Shown here: positions 1 to 15,321 of the stretch, one piece after another
Numbering within the stretch: the stretch's first letter is position 1
How the letters are laid out: the number at the start of each line of letters is the position of its first letter
NCBI RefSeq assembly: GCF_022539505.1
Contig: NC_061514.1
Location: 325,421,090 to 325,485,089 of the forward strand
Origin: Lolium rigidum
Lineage: Eukaryota; Streptophyta; Magnoliopsida; Poales; Poaceae
Length of the DNA: 64,000 nucleotides
Direction: 5' to 3'
Notes under the pieces: model-generated
What the model was told of the DNA's origin: nothing
The model's database searches: none
What the model saw: only the letters and a program-made list of their open reading frames with translations
Program-made: the position numbers and the translations under genes

Positions 1-937
1 CTCTAGGATTCACCAAAGGGAAAATTAGGTGTAACAGTGTATAGAAACCAACTAGCCTGTCGACTTATGTTTGAGGGGTTCACAGAATCAGAGTACAAAG
101 CTTATCTTTCCATAAGACTGGTTCAAAATTTACAAACACTCCTATCCATCACAAAATCACCTACAATAGTTGTATGATACATCCTATCATATGAAGATTT
201 TGCAGGCCTTGGCACAACATGACAGAAAATATATCTCTAAGTCGCACATTGTAGGTTACTCCATGTATTGTACATGGAGCTGTTTGGACTGTGTCATGTG
301 AAAAAATACAAACACCAGTTCGGATTATTAGCTTACAATTTTTTTGGAGTGAGTTTCTTGCAAATTTGGGATAGGACCATATGAGGTCCAAGCAGTTGGG
401 ACTCTTACTGGTACACAACTCTTAATGCCACACACTGTAGTAGGCAAGATGGAGCCCACTTCAGGATGCAAATGGACACGGATGTCCGTGGACTCCTTAT
501 GTCCGTGTCCGTTAAAAAGGCCAAACGGATTCGCGGATGGGCCGCGTATTTCACACGGACTCACGGACACCATCCGCGGAGCCTGCTAATCCTGTCTCTC
601 CTGGAAAAAAAAAAATCAGAAACACCAACGAAGTACCTCCACTTCTCCATCTCTGCCGATAGGGCACGGCGCACGCCGCCACGCCGTTCGCCACCGGCCG
701 GGCCGGTGCCCCGCTCCTCACCGGCAGCCTGCGCCCAGATCCCTGCAGCCCACCACCCCCTTGTCCCATTGCCTCCACTCTACCCTAGATAGGAGCTCGT
801 CGGATTTCTCAAAGGTCTTCGCCGCCGAGCGCCCGGACGCCGGCCGCCGCCCGGTTTCCCGCTCGTATCCGCCATGATCCTTTGACCCGTGCGCCCCTCG
901 GCCTTGGTGCGCTTCCCGTCGCTGCCTGCTGAGCAAG

Positions 938-1099
938 ATGTCGAGCAAGGTGGAGGTACGGATAGAAGATGCAGCGGTGGAGTGGGGCAAGAATCTGGCG
1001 TCGGAGGACGAGAAGAATCCGGCGTTGGAAACTGACAAGAATTCGACGAGAGAGGGCGGCGGCATCGGCGCCAACCTAGAGGGCAAGGAGCAGGTCTGA
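938..1099 (+). other. Short ORF / possible captured first exon inside the hAT-like element
   Basis: A 53-codon frame begins MSSKVEVRIEDAAVEWG and is rich in Glu, Lys and Asn, with a GC-rich TC-rich leader before it. It stops at TGA at 1097-1099, but GAGCAG followed by GTCTGA just before the stop could serve as a splice donor, so it may be a first exon. I recognise no protein family. Either a transposon-borne gene fragment or chance. Confidence 0.25.
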
Positions 1100-1111
1100 T
1101 TCCTCCCCCTT

Positions 1112-1225
1112 TGCAATCTTGTGCCCTACTGAAACTGCAATCTCGTGCTCTACTGAAACTGCAATCTCGTGCCCTACTGAAACTGCAATCTCGTGCTCTA
1201 CTGAAACTACAATCTCGTGCCCTAC
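1112..1225. repeat. 24-bp minisatellite, about 4.75 copies
   Basis: The unit reads GCAATCTCGTGCCCTACTGA plus AACT, repeated head to tail. Units alternate between GTGCCCT and GTGCTCT, so the real period may be 48 bp (a two-unit higher-order repeat). It lies within the hAT-like element, directly after the short ORF. Confidence 0.85.
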
Positions 1226-2342
1226 TTGTTCTGGTATAAACTAAGCACGATTGTTTATACTGCAATCCGTCTCACCAGTTTCCTTGTTTAAGAAGAAAAT
1301 TGGCGTGGATGGTGACAGAATCTCACCAGTTTCCTTGTTTGTGTTTCTGATCTTTCAAGCCGTCTGCATATTTATAGCTTAAAAGCACCAGTTTCTTCAA
1401 GGACTGAATACTGTATTGTTTGTACCTATTGGTTAGTGAAAGCGTAAGGAAATTGATCTTACAGTTTATGGAAATTATATATACTACCCCATGTTATGAA
1501 CTTATGATCCAAGCAATGTTCAGGTAAGAACCTGTAAGTAAATGTTATGCTTGTGATGCCCTGCTGCATAGAATATGGTCAGGTGTCATTGTGTAGTTCC
1601 AGGTTAGTTGCATAAAATATGTTTATGCCCTGCTGCATACTGAAACTGTTTGATTGTTTCCATATTTATTCTGAGCTTTAATGCATGGTTATTCTTCAGT
1701 TTGAGTGCTCAAGGATGCAACACGAGACACATGTTCAGTCAATACACACTGTAAATAGGATCTGGTGTGCATGTATTACAGTTCTAATCCTCTTTATTAG
1801 TCAGTAACAACTCACCACAGCAGTTCTATCTGATGCTAGTGCTCTCTTTTAGTGCTCAACTACTAGTTATCTGCTCATTTGTTCACTGTAAATAGGATAT
1901 CTGCTCATTTATTCTTAAAAGTTAGTTGAATTTTCTAGTGTTCTATGCTCATTTACCAAATTATATTGTGTAGCTTTATCAAAGAAACTGGTGATCAAAG
2001 AAGAAGAATCTGTATGATCAAAGAAGCAGATGATTAGTGTAGCTTGATCAAAGAAGTTGATGATTAGCGTAGGTGGCATTTAGGTAGATAAAGTACAATG
2101 AATGGCGAAAGTATGAGCTTTGCATCTGAATTACTGTACCGAGTAATAATTCAGCTACTGCATACTGAGTTCTGGTTTGTATTTGATACAGTGAAGTGCA
2201 ACAAAATGAAGATAATGCAAAGAGTTTATTCTATTTCTTTATAGTCTATGGCAGAGTACTGAAGTATGAATTTTGTCAATCATTCTGTGTATATTAGATA
2301 GGCACTAGCCTAGGGCTGCATGGACAGCGACTTTAACTAGTT

Positions 2343-2740
2343 CTAGGTCGACGGCGCCGCTGTCCCATCCTTTATAGTCGAGGTTGTCCGTGCCGTCGTC
2401 ATCGTCGGAGAAGTTGAAGGACTAGTCGTCCTCCTCCTTTGGCACCGGCGGCTCAGAAGGATCGGCGAGGTCGACGAAGTTCTCGTCGTGGTCCTTGGTG
2501 GACAACACCGTCGCCTGCCGCGGGGTGAGCGTGATCTGCCAGTAGTCCTCGTCGATGGAGCGGCCGATGATGAAGTGCTACCCGGGGAATACCTTCGGCG
2601 ACGCCGGGTCGTCGCCGCCACGGAGGGCCGCCTGCGTCTGCGCCTCCATCTCCCACCACCTCTTCTTCGCCGGCGGAAGTGGTGGCGAGCCCACGACGTC
2701 CTCCTCCTTGGGGGCGGCGGACGCGCATTGAAGGCGCGTG
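2343..2740 (-). pseudogene. Captured, decayed acidic coding fragment inside the hAT-like element
   Basis: One minus-strand frame reads coherently for about 125 codons with two in-frame stops. It contains PPAKKRWWEMEAQTQAAL, then a stop after KVFPG, then IGRSIDEDYWQITLTPRQ, STKDHDENFVDLAD, a stop after KEEDD, and a Ser/Asp-rich tail ending DYKGWDSGAVD. The composition (basic start, long acidic tail, 'WEMEAQTQAAL') is protein-like and unlike the other frames. I cannot name the family. It is best read as a gene or transposon-encoded protein fragment that has decayed since capture. Confidence 0.5.
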
Positions 2741-3773
2741 GGTGAGGTGGGTGGTCACCGCTTCAGTTTTCGAACAGAGCTATTGACGCCGACGACCACC
2801 CGACACGCGTCATTTTTAATGTGACCTGTCGCTTCGAGTCGCTGCCAAGACGGCCCCACCTGTGAAAACCGTTGTGACGGGAGGTGTCGGCGCGTCCGAT
2901 TCTCGCTCTTCGCAAAAGGGCCGGTGCTTCTATTGGGCTCAAAAACTCGTCGGCACTTTTTAAGACGCGCGGGTGCAAGACCATTTTAGCCAATAACCCC
3001 AAAAAACTACGGCTACTATGCACCCAAGTTGCTCCATGCCTCATCGCACCTAGCCATCCAAGAGCAACAGGGATAATATAGAGCATGTACTTCAAACTGT
3101 GCATCAAACTAGCTAGTGGACAGGTTCAAACCGGACTTTTCCGGGTATACTACTCCTAATCAAACAAGCTGGCTAGTGTGCGCATGTCCGAATTGTCCGG
3201 CGGACTCCGTGAACAGCTCAGTGCGATTACGCGGATTCCACGGACACCGGAAATTAGCTACACGGCTTACTACGCAGACGTGACGGATGGCGCGGACGTG
3301 TCCGTCTGCATCCTGAAGCCCACTGCAGTGCTGTTAAGATTGATCTGATACAAATCACCAATCAACCATTGAAAATTCTAAGTATTATGCAAAGGTTCTT
3401 AATACTTGAAATATGAACAGATCTACACACAATAGGTGTAAATGTTGCCAGTTAATAAAAGCAACAATAAGGAACTTGTAAGTAGTTGCATTATTTCACA
3501 TGACTGGACCTGTCCATAGGCCTGTTACGAGATAACATATGAAACAAATAGATGTCTGCTTATTAATTTATACTATTGCCGTTCCAGAAGTAACATTTGC
3601 CGAACATACATGGGGTTTGTTTGCAATCAAATATTCAAATATCACCTAAATATTAACCACCTTATGTGATCATTTATAACTTTCTCTAGTAATCCTCAAA
3701 AACTAGACTCTCAGTAGACTAACACAGGCATCCACACCAACAATTCTGAAGGGCAGGAAATTTAATCGTATCA

Positions 3774-7899
<4,126 letters not shown>

Positions 7900-8851
7900 C
7901 GTGGCCGGGCGGCTAGGGTTTCGGCGCGGCGGCCGGTCTCGTCGGCGTCGGCGTCGGCGGGCGGCTTCGATTTGGGAGGTCGTGTATCTGGACGGAGCTG
8001 GAAGATGCCTGGCTAAAACCCTGGGTTTGAAATTTTAATTTAATCCCGAAATCAAAGCATTTTTTACCGATTATTTTGGTCCTTGGCGTGCCGCGAAATT
8101 ACATTTGCGGGGCTGGGTCTGCGTGTGGGAGGAGCTGGTGCGCGAATAAGTTAATCTGGAGGGGCCTTGGTGATTTTTCTCTGGACAAGGCTATTCATCT
8201 TGCGCAAGAAGAAAGAGATGGCGTAAAGGTCGTCACCGCGGACTGGGAATGGAAGCTGGCTGACATTTGGGCCAGCAAAGCGCTGAGGGCCCACGTGCCA
8301 GTGACTGTTATTCGGTGTCGTGTCAGGTGAAAAGAGGTTACGGGGGAACGGAGACTCGATTTTTTTTTTTTTTGGAACAAAAACGGAGACTCGATCAAGT
8401 GGCCAACACCGGCTGAACGTGACAACAGGCGCTCACGGCCAGCTTTGGAACACATGGCTGAACGTAAACAACATGCGCGCCTGTTAAATCGAGATGGATG
8501 AAGGCAAATATTAATGTGGACACATAGTGTCAGATAAGCAAAATAATGGTGTATTTGCCATTATATTTGTTTCATCTACAAGGTGAAGTTTAAACTTCCA
8601 CTTTATTCTTCTGTCCGTAATTTCCACTTGTATTTTTTTGCTATAAAATGGGAGTTGGCGATGGTGCTACGTCGCTCATCACACTTTACGTACGGTCATC
8701 ATCACGCACATCCGGACCGTCAAATCTAGTCTAATATGACCACTCAAAATCCGAGCCATCTAAACCCTCGTATCTCTTTTCGTGGCAGATCACCGAATTT
8801 TCACCCGCCCTCCAGCATTAATGGAATTCCGAGCAATGATTAGCGCAATTA
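7900..8851 (-). promoter_or_regulatory. 5' UTR and promoter region of the PGES2-like gene
   Basis: Upstream of the ATG at 7899 the minus strand is GC-rich with a telo-box AAACCCTAG at 7913-7921, a motif common in leaders of plant housekeeping and translation or organelle-related genes; a similar AAAACCCTGGG lies near 8017. No clear TATA box was seen near the start. The segment from about 7660 to 8160 has a decayed second copy at 40605-40985. A short stretch (about 8378-8455) recurs at about 24967-25042. Confidence 0.5.
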
Positions 8852-11800
8852 TCTATACCTAATAATAAAGGGAGGATTGTTTCCGTCGTCCGTTTTTTTG
8901 TTGTCCCTGCCTTTCAGTCGAAATTACAAGCATTGCCACCGCTGAGTTAAATAACGTCTTAGTCCGGTCTGTTGGGCCCATTCAACCAACACGGCTCCGC
9001 CGGCCTCTTCATCCACGGCGCTTCCCCTGGCTCCACATCGAATATGCCCGTCGCCTGATTCAAGCTCGGTCTCCCGATGCCGCTCAGACCTCCATGGCGA
9101 GGACGTCCGCCGCCGTCGAATCCACATACCCCGTTGCTCGATCTCCCCCAAATTCGTTGGCGAATTCACCTACCCCACTGCTCGATCTCCCCCAATTTCA
9201 TCTACTCGGCGCTCGCGATTCTTCCCCAAATACAGAGTCCTCCACGGCCTGGTCCTCCTCCATCCAAAATCCCGGAGATCCCAAGTATGAACGGCTCCTG
9301 CCGTGCGCTGCGGTAGCGCGGGACAGAGGAGGGAGGCGACGGCACTTACGTTGTACTGCCTGGCGAGGAGGTTGGCGGTGTTGGGTGGGTGGGCGCGCGG
9401 CGGCAGGTGGTCTGGAACTCCGCCCGTGTAGAAGGGCCTGGGAGAAGGGCCTGAGGAGGAAGGGAAGATGGAGGAGCACGAGGACAGCGGGGAGGGCGAG
9501 GCGCTTCACGGATGCCATCCGTATCTCACATCATATGCCCATCGAGGTCTGGAGGGGAGTGCTCCATGTTCTGTTCCTCGATGTGAACCATTTGATCACC
9601 ATCACTTGTTCATCTAATCATCCACTTCAGATATCGGTACCAATCTTTTCTATTGTGAATCCCGATTGATGATAGGTTCCTGCTAATGGAGCACAAGGGA
9701 TGGGGGCTGCTAAAGAGAAAGACAAATTGATTTGCATCTACTGAATTGCATCTAATTGCTATTGCGATATTGCCAGAACTACAGGGATCCCTACCGCGAG
9801 CGACGTTGTTCTACCTGTGGATATATTGAGATGTGGTACTACACTACTGCTCTGGTCTAGCTAGGTGGATTCCATCGATTCCAAGAGTGAATGTAAAAAA
9901 AATGTAAGATGTTTTAAATTATTTTAAAGTAAACTAGATACATGCTAAAAGGAGTGAATCTACATACTAAAAATAAACTAGATACAAATAAAAGTGACCG
10001 AATCAAAAAACAGCTAGAACGTCTTACATTGTTGTACGGAGGGAGTACTACTTTGCCTTGGATATCCATTATTCCAAAAGTTATGTGATACGGAGTAGTA
10101 CATGTTTATTAAATTTCTGTTAAAATTGCATTAGTCGAGAAGATGACTTGAAGACCGTCCGCGATGCGCAACAGCGTAGGGTTCTTGCGGTCGTTACATT
10201 GACGCAGATTCTGGAGATAAGTGGACGGTGAGTGCAACAACAGAGGCGGTGGGCCGGTTGGGGGCATATAGGTCGATGGGGTGGACACGGTTTCTCGTTC
10301 AATGTCACACCACTAAAACAAATCCTAACACCAGCAGATAAATCTATACCTAATAATAAAAGCAAAAGAGTTTCTTGTTGGTCCGTTTTTTATTACCCTT
10401 GAAGTTGTAAATAATTACTTCTTTGTGCCACCGGTAAGTCAAATAACGGTTCAACAATAAAAATGCATCCTGTAAACCAGGAGAGTTACCGGCGAACGGC
10501 GCTCGATGCTCCCTCGGCGCGGAGAGCGGCGATCTCCCAACTAGACGGACGTGACGACCGGCGAACGGCGACGGCGTGAGACTGGAAAGGCAGACCGGCC
10601 TCCAATGCGGGCGCGAATCCCGTAGACGGCCCCAAGCGCGCTGGTTGCGGCCAGCTCCTTCGGCGCGGAGAGCGGTGGGCTCCCGGATAGACGCCCCCGC
10701 GTCTGGAGGCGCACGGCTCAGTGACATCGGCGTCGGCCGCTCGCCCACCCACATACACGCGCCGCAGAGAGAAGTTGGGGAGGAGAAAAGTAGGCCGCTT
10801 CCACGCCGTGGTTGAGCAGGACGGTCCATGTTCGTGGCCGAGCGGTGCCGGTGGGCGCCGTGGTGAAGCGCTGCGGTGGACGCGTATTGGTCGAGCGCTG
10901 ATGATGGGGAATTGATTGAGGATTTTGAGGCGCCCATATGAGGAGATGCTGGTCAGTCCTAGGCGGAGGGAGGCGGGCCACAACGAGGGGGAGCTCAAGC
11001 TGAACAAAGGCCATGGGCTAGGCCTCTGTGTTGCCAGCGGCGGCGGATCGGACTTTGGAGGGAGACAACGCGAATCCCTTTGAACCTTTTTTTTTGCGAA
11101 TAAAAATCCCTTTGAACCTGACTCGCTCACCTACATGGTAAACGATGCTCTCCGTTTTGTGTTTTTTTTTCTCGGATTGGATTGGAATGCTGATGAGTTG
11201 ATATTATCGTGGCATACTTTGACGTACAGTTGGAAGATAAGGATGTGGCTGCATTTATCTTCACACTGCCCGGTGATTGATTTAATTCACAGTACTTTGT
11301 TTGCATACTAGAGTACATATTGTACTGTGCGAAACTGATGGAAGGTACTGGATTGTGCGAGCTCTGGTCCTGCTTGTGCAGAGGCAACAAAATTCAAATT
11401 CAGTGCTACTTAATTTTCTCCTTATTTGGCTATCTAAATGGAAGATGAATTGGTTATTATTTACCTATCCATAATCACTGCAACAATGGATAGAACCGTG
11501 GTGGATAATGTAGTAGAATTTCCAGGTCTGTTGTTTTCCAAATGCCAATAAACTCTCTGTGGAATGTGTGCATGTGCATCCAACAGATATATACTCTCCC
11601 GTTTTAAATTATTATTACTTGATCAATTTTATCTACATTTGCGTGTACTAGAGAGTACGTAGTATAAGGAATCGACCTGGTTTGCTTTTGTTACGCGCGC
11701 TGCTTTGTTGTGGTCTCATTGCTGTCTGGGAGGATTTGCTCGATGTTTTTTTTTTGCGAAAGAAATGGTTCTACTTCTATCCATCTGTGATTGGTTTCTT

Positions 11801-12715
11801 CTACAACAAATTAGTTGAGTATCTTTTAGATGCTAATAATACACAAGATGGATCTAATTAGATACCGTGGACTGCATTGTGTTTGTTGAAGACCTTTGAA
11901 TGTGGACGTGTGCATTAAGATTGTGGTTACTAAATAAAGGAAGGGCTTGAATTGGACATTTTAACACATTGTCGTTCTTTCTTAGCTCTCTTTTCTTGTT
12001 AAATATTATGATGAAAATAAGCGAATTGAAGGTGTGATTACACGAGTCGACCGACTTTGTGGAAAAAAAAATGTCGTACACGTTGCTTTGGCGGAAAATT
12101 TATTTTCTCTCCCGTTGCAACGCACGGGCAAATTTCCTAGTACTTAATCTATACAGAAAGGGAAAGCTACTCTTCAAAAGTATATGCCGAAAATCCTATG
12201 TTTGGACACTGCTTGAGACCCTTATTTCGATCGAGGCGCAACATGCACATCTGCCTATAAACGGGAGAGGGATAGATGTGACAATCGCACCTTATACAGA
12301 AAGGGACAGAGCCCTATGTGATGGCCATAATTAAACGGGAATTTCTTGACATGGAAGCAAAGGATTGACTGGCTAGCATGTGTATAACTTAACGCAATTG
12401 GACACTTGGAAGAAAAAAAATAGAAAGTGGCCACAAGCTCACCTTAGATGTGTCGCATGTGCTCGGATGGAAGCCGACTGCCTTGGCATGAAGCTCGAAG
12501 GTGAGCTCGTGGCCTAGCGAAGGAAGTGGGATAGAGGGAGGCAGATGAAGGGGCAAGAGAGGTCAATCGGCGAGGCGGTTATTGGCGACACGAAGAGCTT
12601 CTACGCGGAGTATGAGCTTGTTGTCATGGTGGCGGCCCTCACACATGCTTTTAGTTCCACACAACCTTCACACATATTTCTTTCTTCCGGTGCAACGCAC
12701 GGGCGTTTTTGCTAG
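8852..12715 (+). mobile_element. Outer non-autonomous Helitron
   Basis: The 5' end TCTATACCTAATAATAAAG is preceded by A (8851), and the 3' end CTAG at 12712-12715 is followed by T, the A/T target choice of Helitrons. A short GC hairpin, CCGGTGC-AAC-GCACGGG type, sits at 12687-12703, about 9 bp before CTAG, as expected. The body includes a GC-rich block at 8990-9530 that yields long but unconvincing ORFs. No Rep/helicase is present. A second Helitron of the same family is nested inside it. Confidence 0.75.
10343..12140 (+). mobile_element. Inner Helitron nested in the outer one
   Basis: It starts TCTATACCTAATAATAAAAG after an A at 10342 and ends CTAG at 12137-12140 before a T. The terminal hairpin CCCGT...ACGGG lies at 12111-12128. 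The 5' 20 bases match the outer Helitron almost exactly, so both belong to one family. Its GC-rich part (10480-11060) repeats CGGCGAACGGCG and GGCGCGGAGAGCGG motifs and may be captured DNA; no protein was recognised. Confidence 0.75.
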
Positions 12716-12964
12716 TAATTAACAAAGTTTGATTATTCATCCTTACCATTTTACTACATACCATCCTTAGTTTGTTGCCAAGATCGAGTTGGCGCTGCCG
12801 CTCGAGACCCTGCCCCTTCCACTCCCTCGACGGGATGGTATGCAATGTACGTGATGTAGGGAAATGAGAAATCCGTTGCGTCGACATGATGCATCCGAGG
12901 AATGAAGATTGAAGAGGGCCGTCAAAAACCCTAGTCTTCTTTTGATCCTCGATCTCTTCTTAGT

Positions 12965-15225
12965 CTGGTGGTTGTTCCCTTCTCTTTTAGGCTCTCAAAC
13001 TTCTAGCATAGTGATTTTGCATCTCTGATGACTCGGAGAAGAACCCTCAGATGTCTTTTTGTCGTAGGTCGCCCAATCCCCCCCCCCCCATTACCAGAAT
13101 TTTGAACCGTGATCAACGCAATTCCGTCCTTGCAATAAGTCTTCTTTGGTTTAATCCATCCATGCCTAGAAATTTCGTGCTTCTTCTTTTTTACTCGTGA
13201 GTAGTTTAGAACAAGAGGTGAAATCGCTTGGGCAATTCTTGCGGGAGACTGGATGGACTCATCGTGATACACCTTCCTCCGTTCCCACCAAATGTACCAG
13301 ACCGATACGGCTAACATGTCATTGCAATCTACCTCAGGGAAGGAGCAATGACCGTCTTGTCACGCTATAAGGCTTCCAATGTTGTTCCTCCGTTCGTTTC
13401 GTAGCTGCACACATGTGATATCAGGTCCCCCATCCAAAGTTTGCTCCAAATCTCTATCACCCTTGGGCATACAAAAAAAGCATGATGCTCTCACAATCAG
13501 TTTAGCATAATGTGCATTGGGAGCTAGGAGTCATATGCTTGTTGGCCAGCACCCCATTGCATGGTATAGCCCCTACCTACGATCTCTAGAGATGAATTTT
13601 AATTTTTGCAGGGACATTGAGAGACCACACCATTTTCTAAACTGACAAGTTAGAAGAGGTATCGTAACCATTTGTTCTCCTTAGTTTGTTCCTGTGTTGA
13701 TGCTCCCACTAGTAGCACAGCCTCACCAAGAAAACACATGTCTTTGTTAAATGTCAGGAAACGAAGTCCTCCATCATACTCCTAGCCATATGTATATAAA
13801 TGATCCTTTGGACAACAATTGGCCAAAAAATGCCCCTCGGTAGCTCCTGGCCTCCTCATCCCATGTTTCTATCTCAACATCAACCAGCTTAGAAACTTTG
13901 GTGTACACAATGTTGCATCTTCAAGTTGCAATTATTCTATTCGGACTACCATGTACCGATGGGTCACTCCATATACTAATTTGGGATCCATCACCCACTC
14001 TGCACATATGGCCCCTTTTAAATTTAAAAGTTTTGGATACACCTGCCTAGATGTTTTGCCAAGTATATAGACTCCTCTTCTTCAATTGACAATTTAGAAT
14101 ATCCCCCGATGGGTAATATTTAGCTCTTAACACAGGGTTCTGAGATTAATCTAGCACCTATTTTGTCAACATAGCTAGATTAAAGCAATGCAAATCTCTA
14201 AAACTCATACCTCCGTGTTTTTTGTGTGTATACATATCTTCCACCATGCGAACCAATGCATATGTTTTTGTTGATCATCATCTCCCCACCAGAATTGGGA
14301 CATTGCAGTTATTATCCCTTTGATAATCTGTTTGGGTAGTTTGAAGACATACATATCATATGCAGGAATGGCTTCAATGACACCTTTTAAAAGTCCATCC
14401 TTTCCCCCAAAAGACATATTCTTCTATTTCCAACCACTTAGAATCTTGAAGATTCTCAATCAGATGTTGAAAACAATCCGGCATCTCCACTCTCACAAGT
14501 GGTGGCGGACCACGATACTTATCTGCAATAGCTTCGGTCATAATATTCCAAATAGAACATGCCTCCACCTTTGTATCCACCTCAATGCAAGGACTAAAGA
14601 AAATACTTGATTTAGCTTCACTCACATGTTGGCCGGAGGCGGCACAATACTCAACCAATGCTCTCCGCAAGCTAGAAGCATTCAAAGCATCCTCTCTTAT
14701 AAGAGTTAATGAATCATGTGTAAAAAGGAGATGTGATACGTCTTAAGGTCCTCTACAAACTTTCACTCCCATAATGTTTCCCGTATTTTCTTCAAATTTG
14801 AGTAGGCTAGATAGACCCTCCGCAAAAAGGAGAAACAAATAAAGTGAAAGGGGATCCCCTTGACGAAGTCCCTGAGATGGATAAATAAAATTAGAGAGAT
14901 CATTATTATGACGAACTTGGTACCTCACCTAAGAAACACATGCCATAATGAGATCAACCCATCAAGTATCAAAACCAAGACTTGCTAAAAAAATTAAGGA
15001 AGGCCCACTCCATTCTATCATAGGCCTTGTGCATATCAAGCTTCAAATCGCAAGTTCCAAATTTGCACACCTTCTTGTTTTTGATAGCATGGTAACATTC
15101 ATGCGTCACTAGTACATTGTCTGTAATCAGTCTTCCCGGAACAAAGGTACTTCGTGTTATTGAAATAATCCTAGCCTCATCTGGTTTAACTCTATTTGCA
15201 ACTCACCTAGCCTCTTCCTAGGTCC
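12965..15225 (-). pseudogene. LINE reverse transcriptase fragment (RT to RNase H region), decayed
   Basis: Minus-strand frames joined by frameshifts follow the order of a plant non-LTR polyprotein. They give FVPGRLITDNVLV, then KLDMHKAYDRMEWAFLNF, GLRQGDPLSLYLFLLFAEGL, the catalytic box degraded to LLFTHDS (normally FADDS), SGQHVSEAKSSIFF, MSFGGKDGLLKGVIEAIPAY, FWWGDDDQQKHMHWFAWWK, a zinc-binding RT tail, and WYIWWERRK near 13290. Many stops are present. The missing N-terminal endonuclease part lies at 23440-24480, across the inserted elements. Confidence 0.85.
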
Positions 15226-15321
15226 ATAGTTTAAAATAGCCGGCTATCTCATTTAGCCGCGATTTTTTTTGAAGGCTATAAAAGGCTATAGCCGGGTTAT
15301 AGCGGACTATTTTAGTTAGCC

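Larger units (their letters stand above)
461..3316. mobile_element. Non-autonomous hAT-like DNA transposon in intron 4
   Basis: Both ends carry the inverted repeat TCAGGATGCA / TGCATCCTGA, and the element is flanked by a perfect 8-bp direct repeat AGCCCACT (453-460 and 3317-3324), the duplication length of the hAT superfamily. The terminal 130 bp at each side are crowded with GTCCG/CGGAC motifs in both orientations, the usual layout of transposase-binding subterminal repeats. The 2,856-bp interior holds a GC-rich 5' block, a 24-bp minisatellite and a decayed coding fragment, but no transposase was recognised, so it is probably moved in trans. Removing the element and one duplication restores a continuous intron. 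Confidence 0.85.

Noticed and set aside
161..573. Exon 5 of the PGES2-like gene in the left 460 bp
   Set aside because: Translations lack the conserved KYAGAAAMY or NLADLAVFG segments and have no good splice borders.
780..1265. 161-codon minus-strand ORF with repeated SFSRARDC
   Set aside because: The repetition comes from the 24-bp minisatellite; the ORF crosses unrelated GC-rich DNA and has no domain.
9094..9669. 191-codon ORF in the outer Helitron
   Set aside because: GC-driven open frame with no recognisable motif; overlapping frames on both strands are equally open.
10486..11130. 214-codon minus-strand ORF in the inner Helitron
   Set aside because: Lies in repetitive GC-rich DNA with overlapping ORFs on both strands and no family signature.
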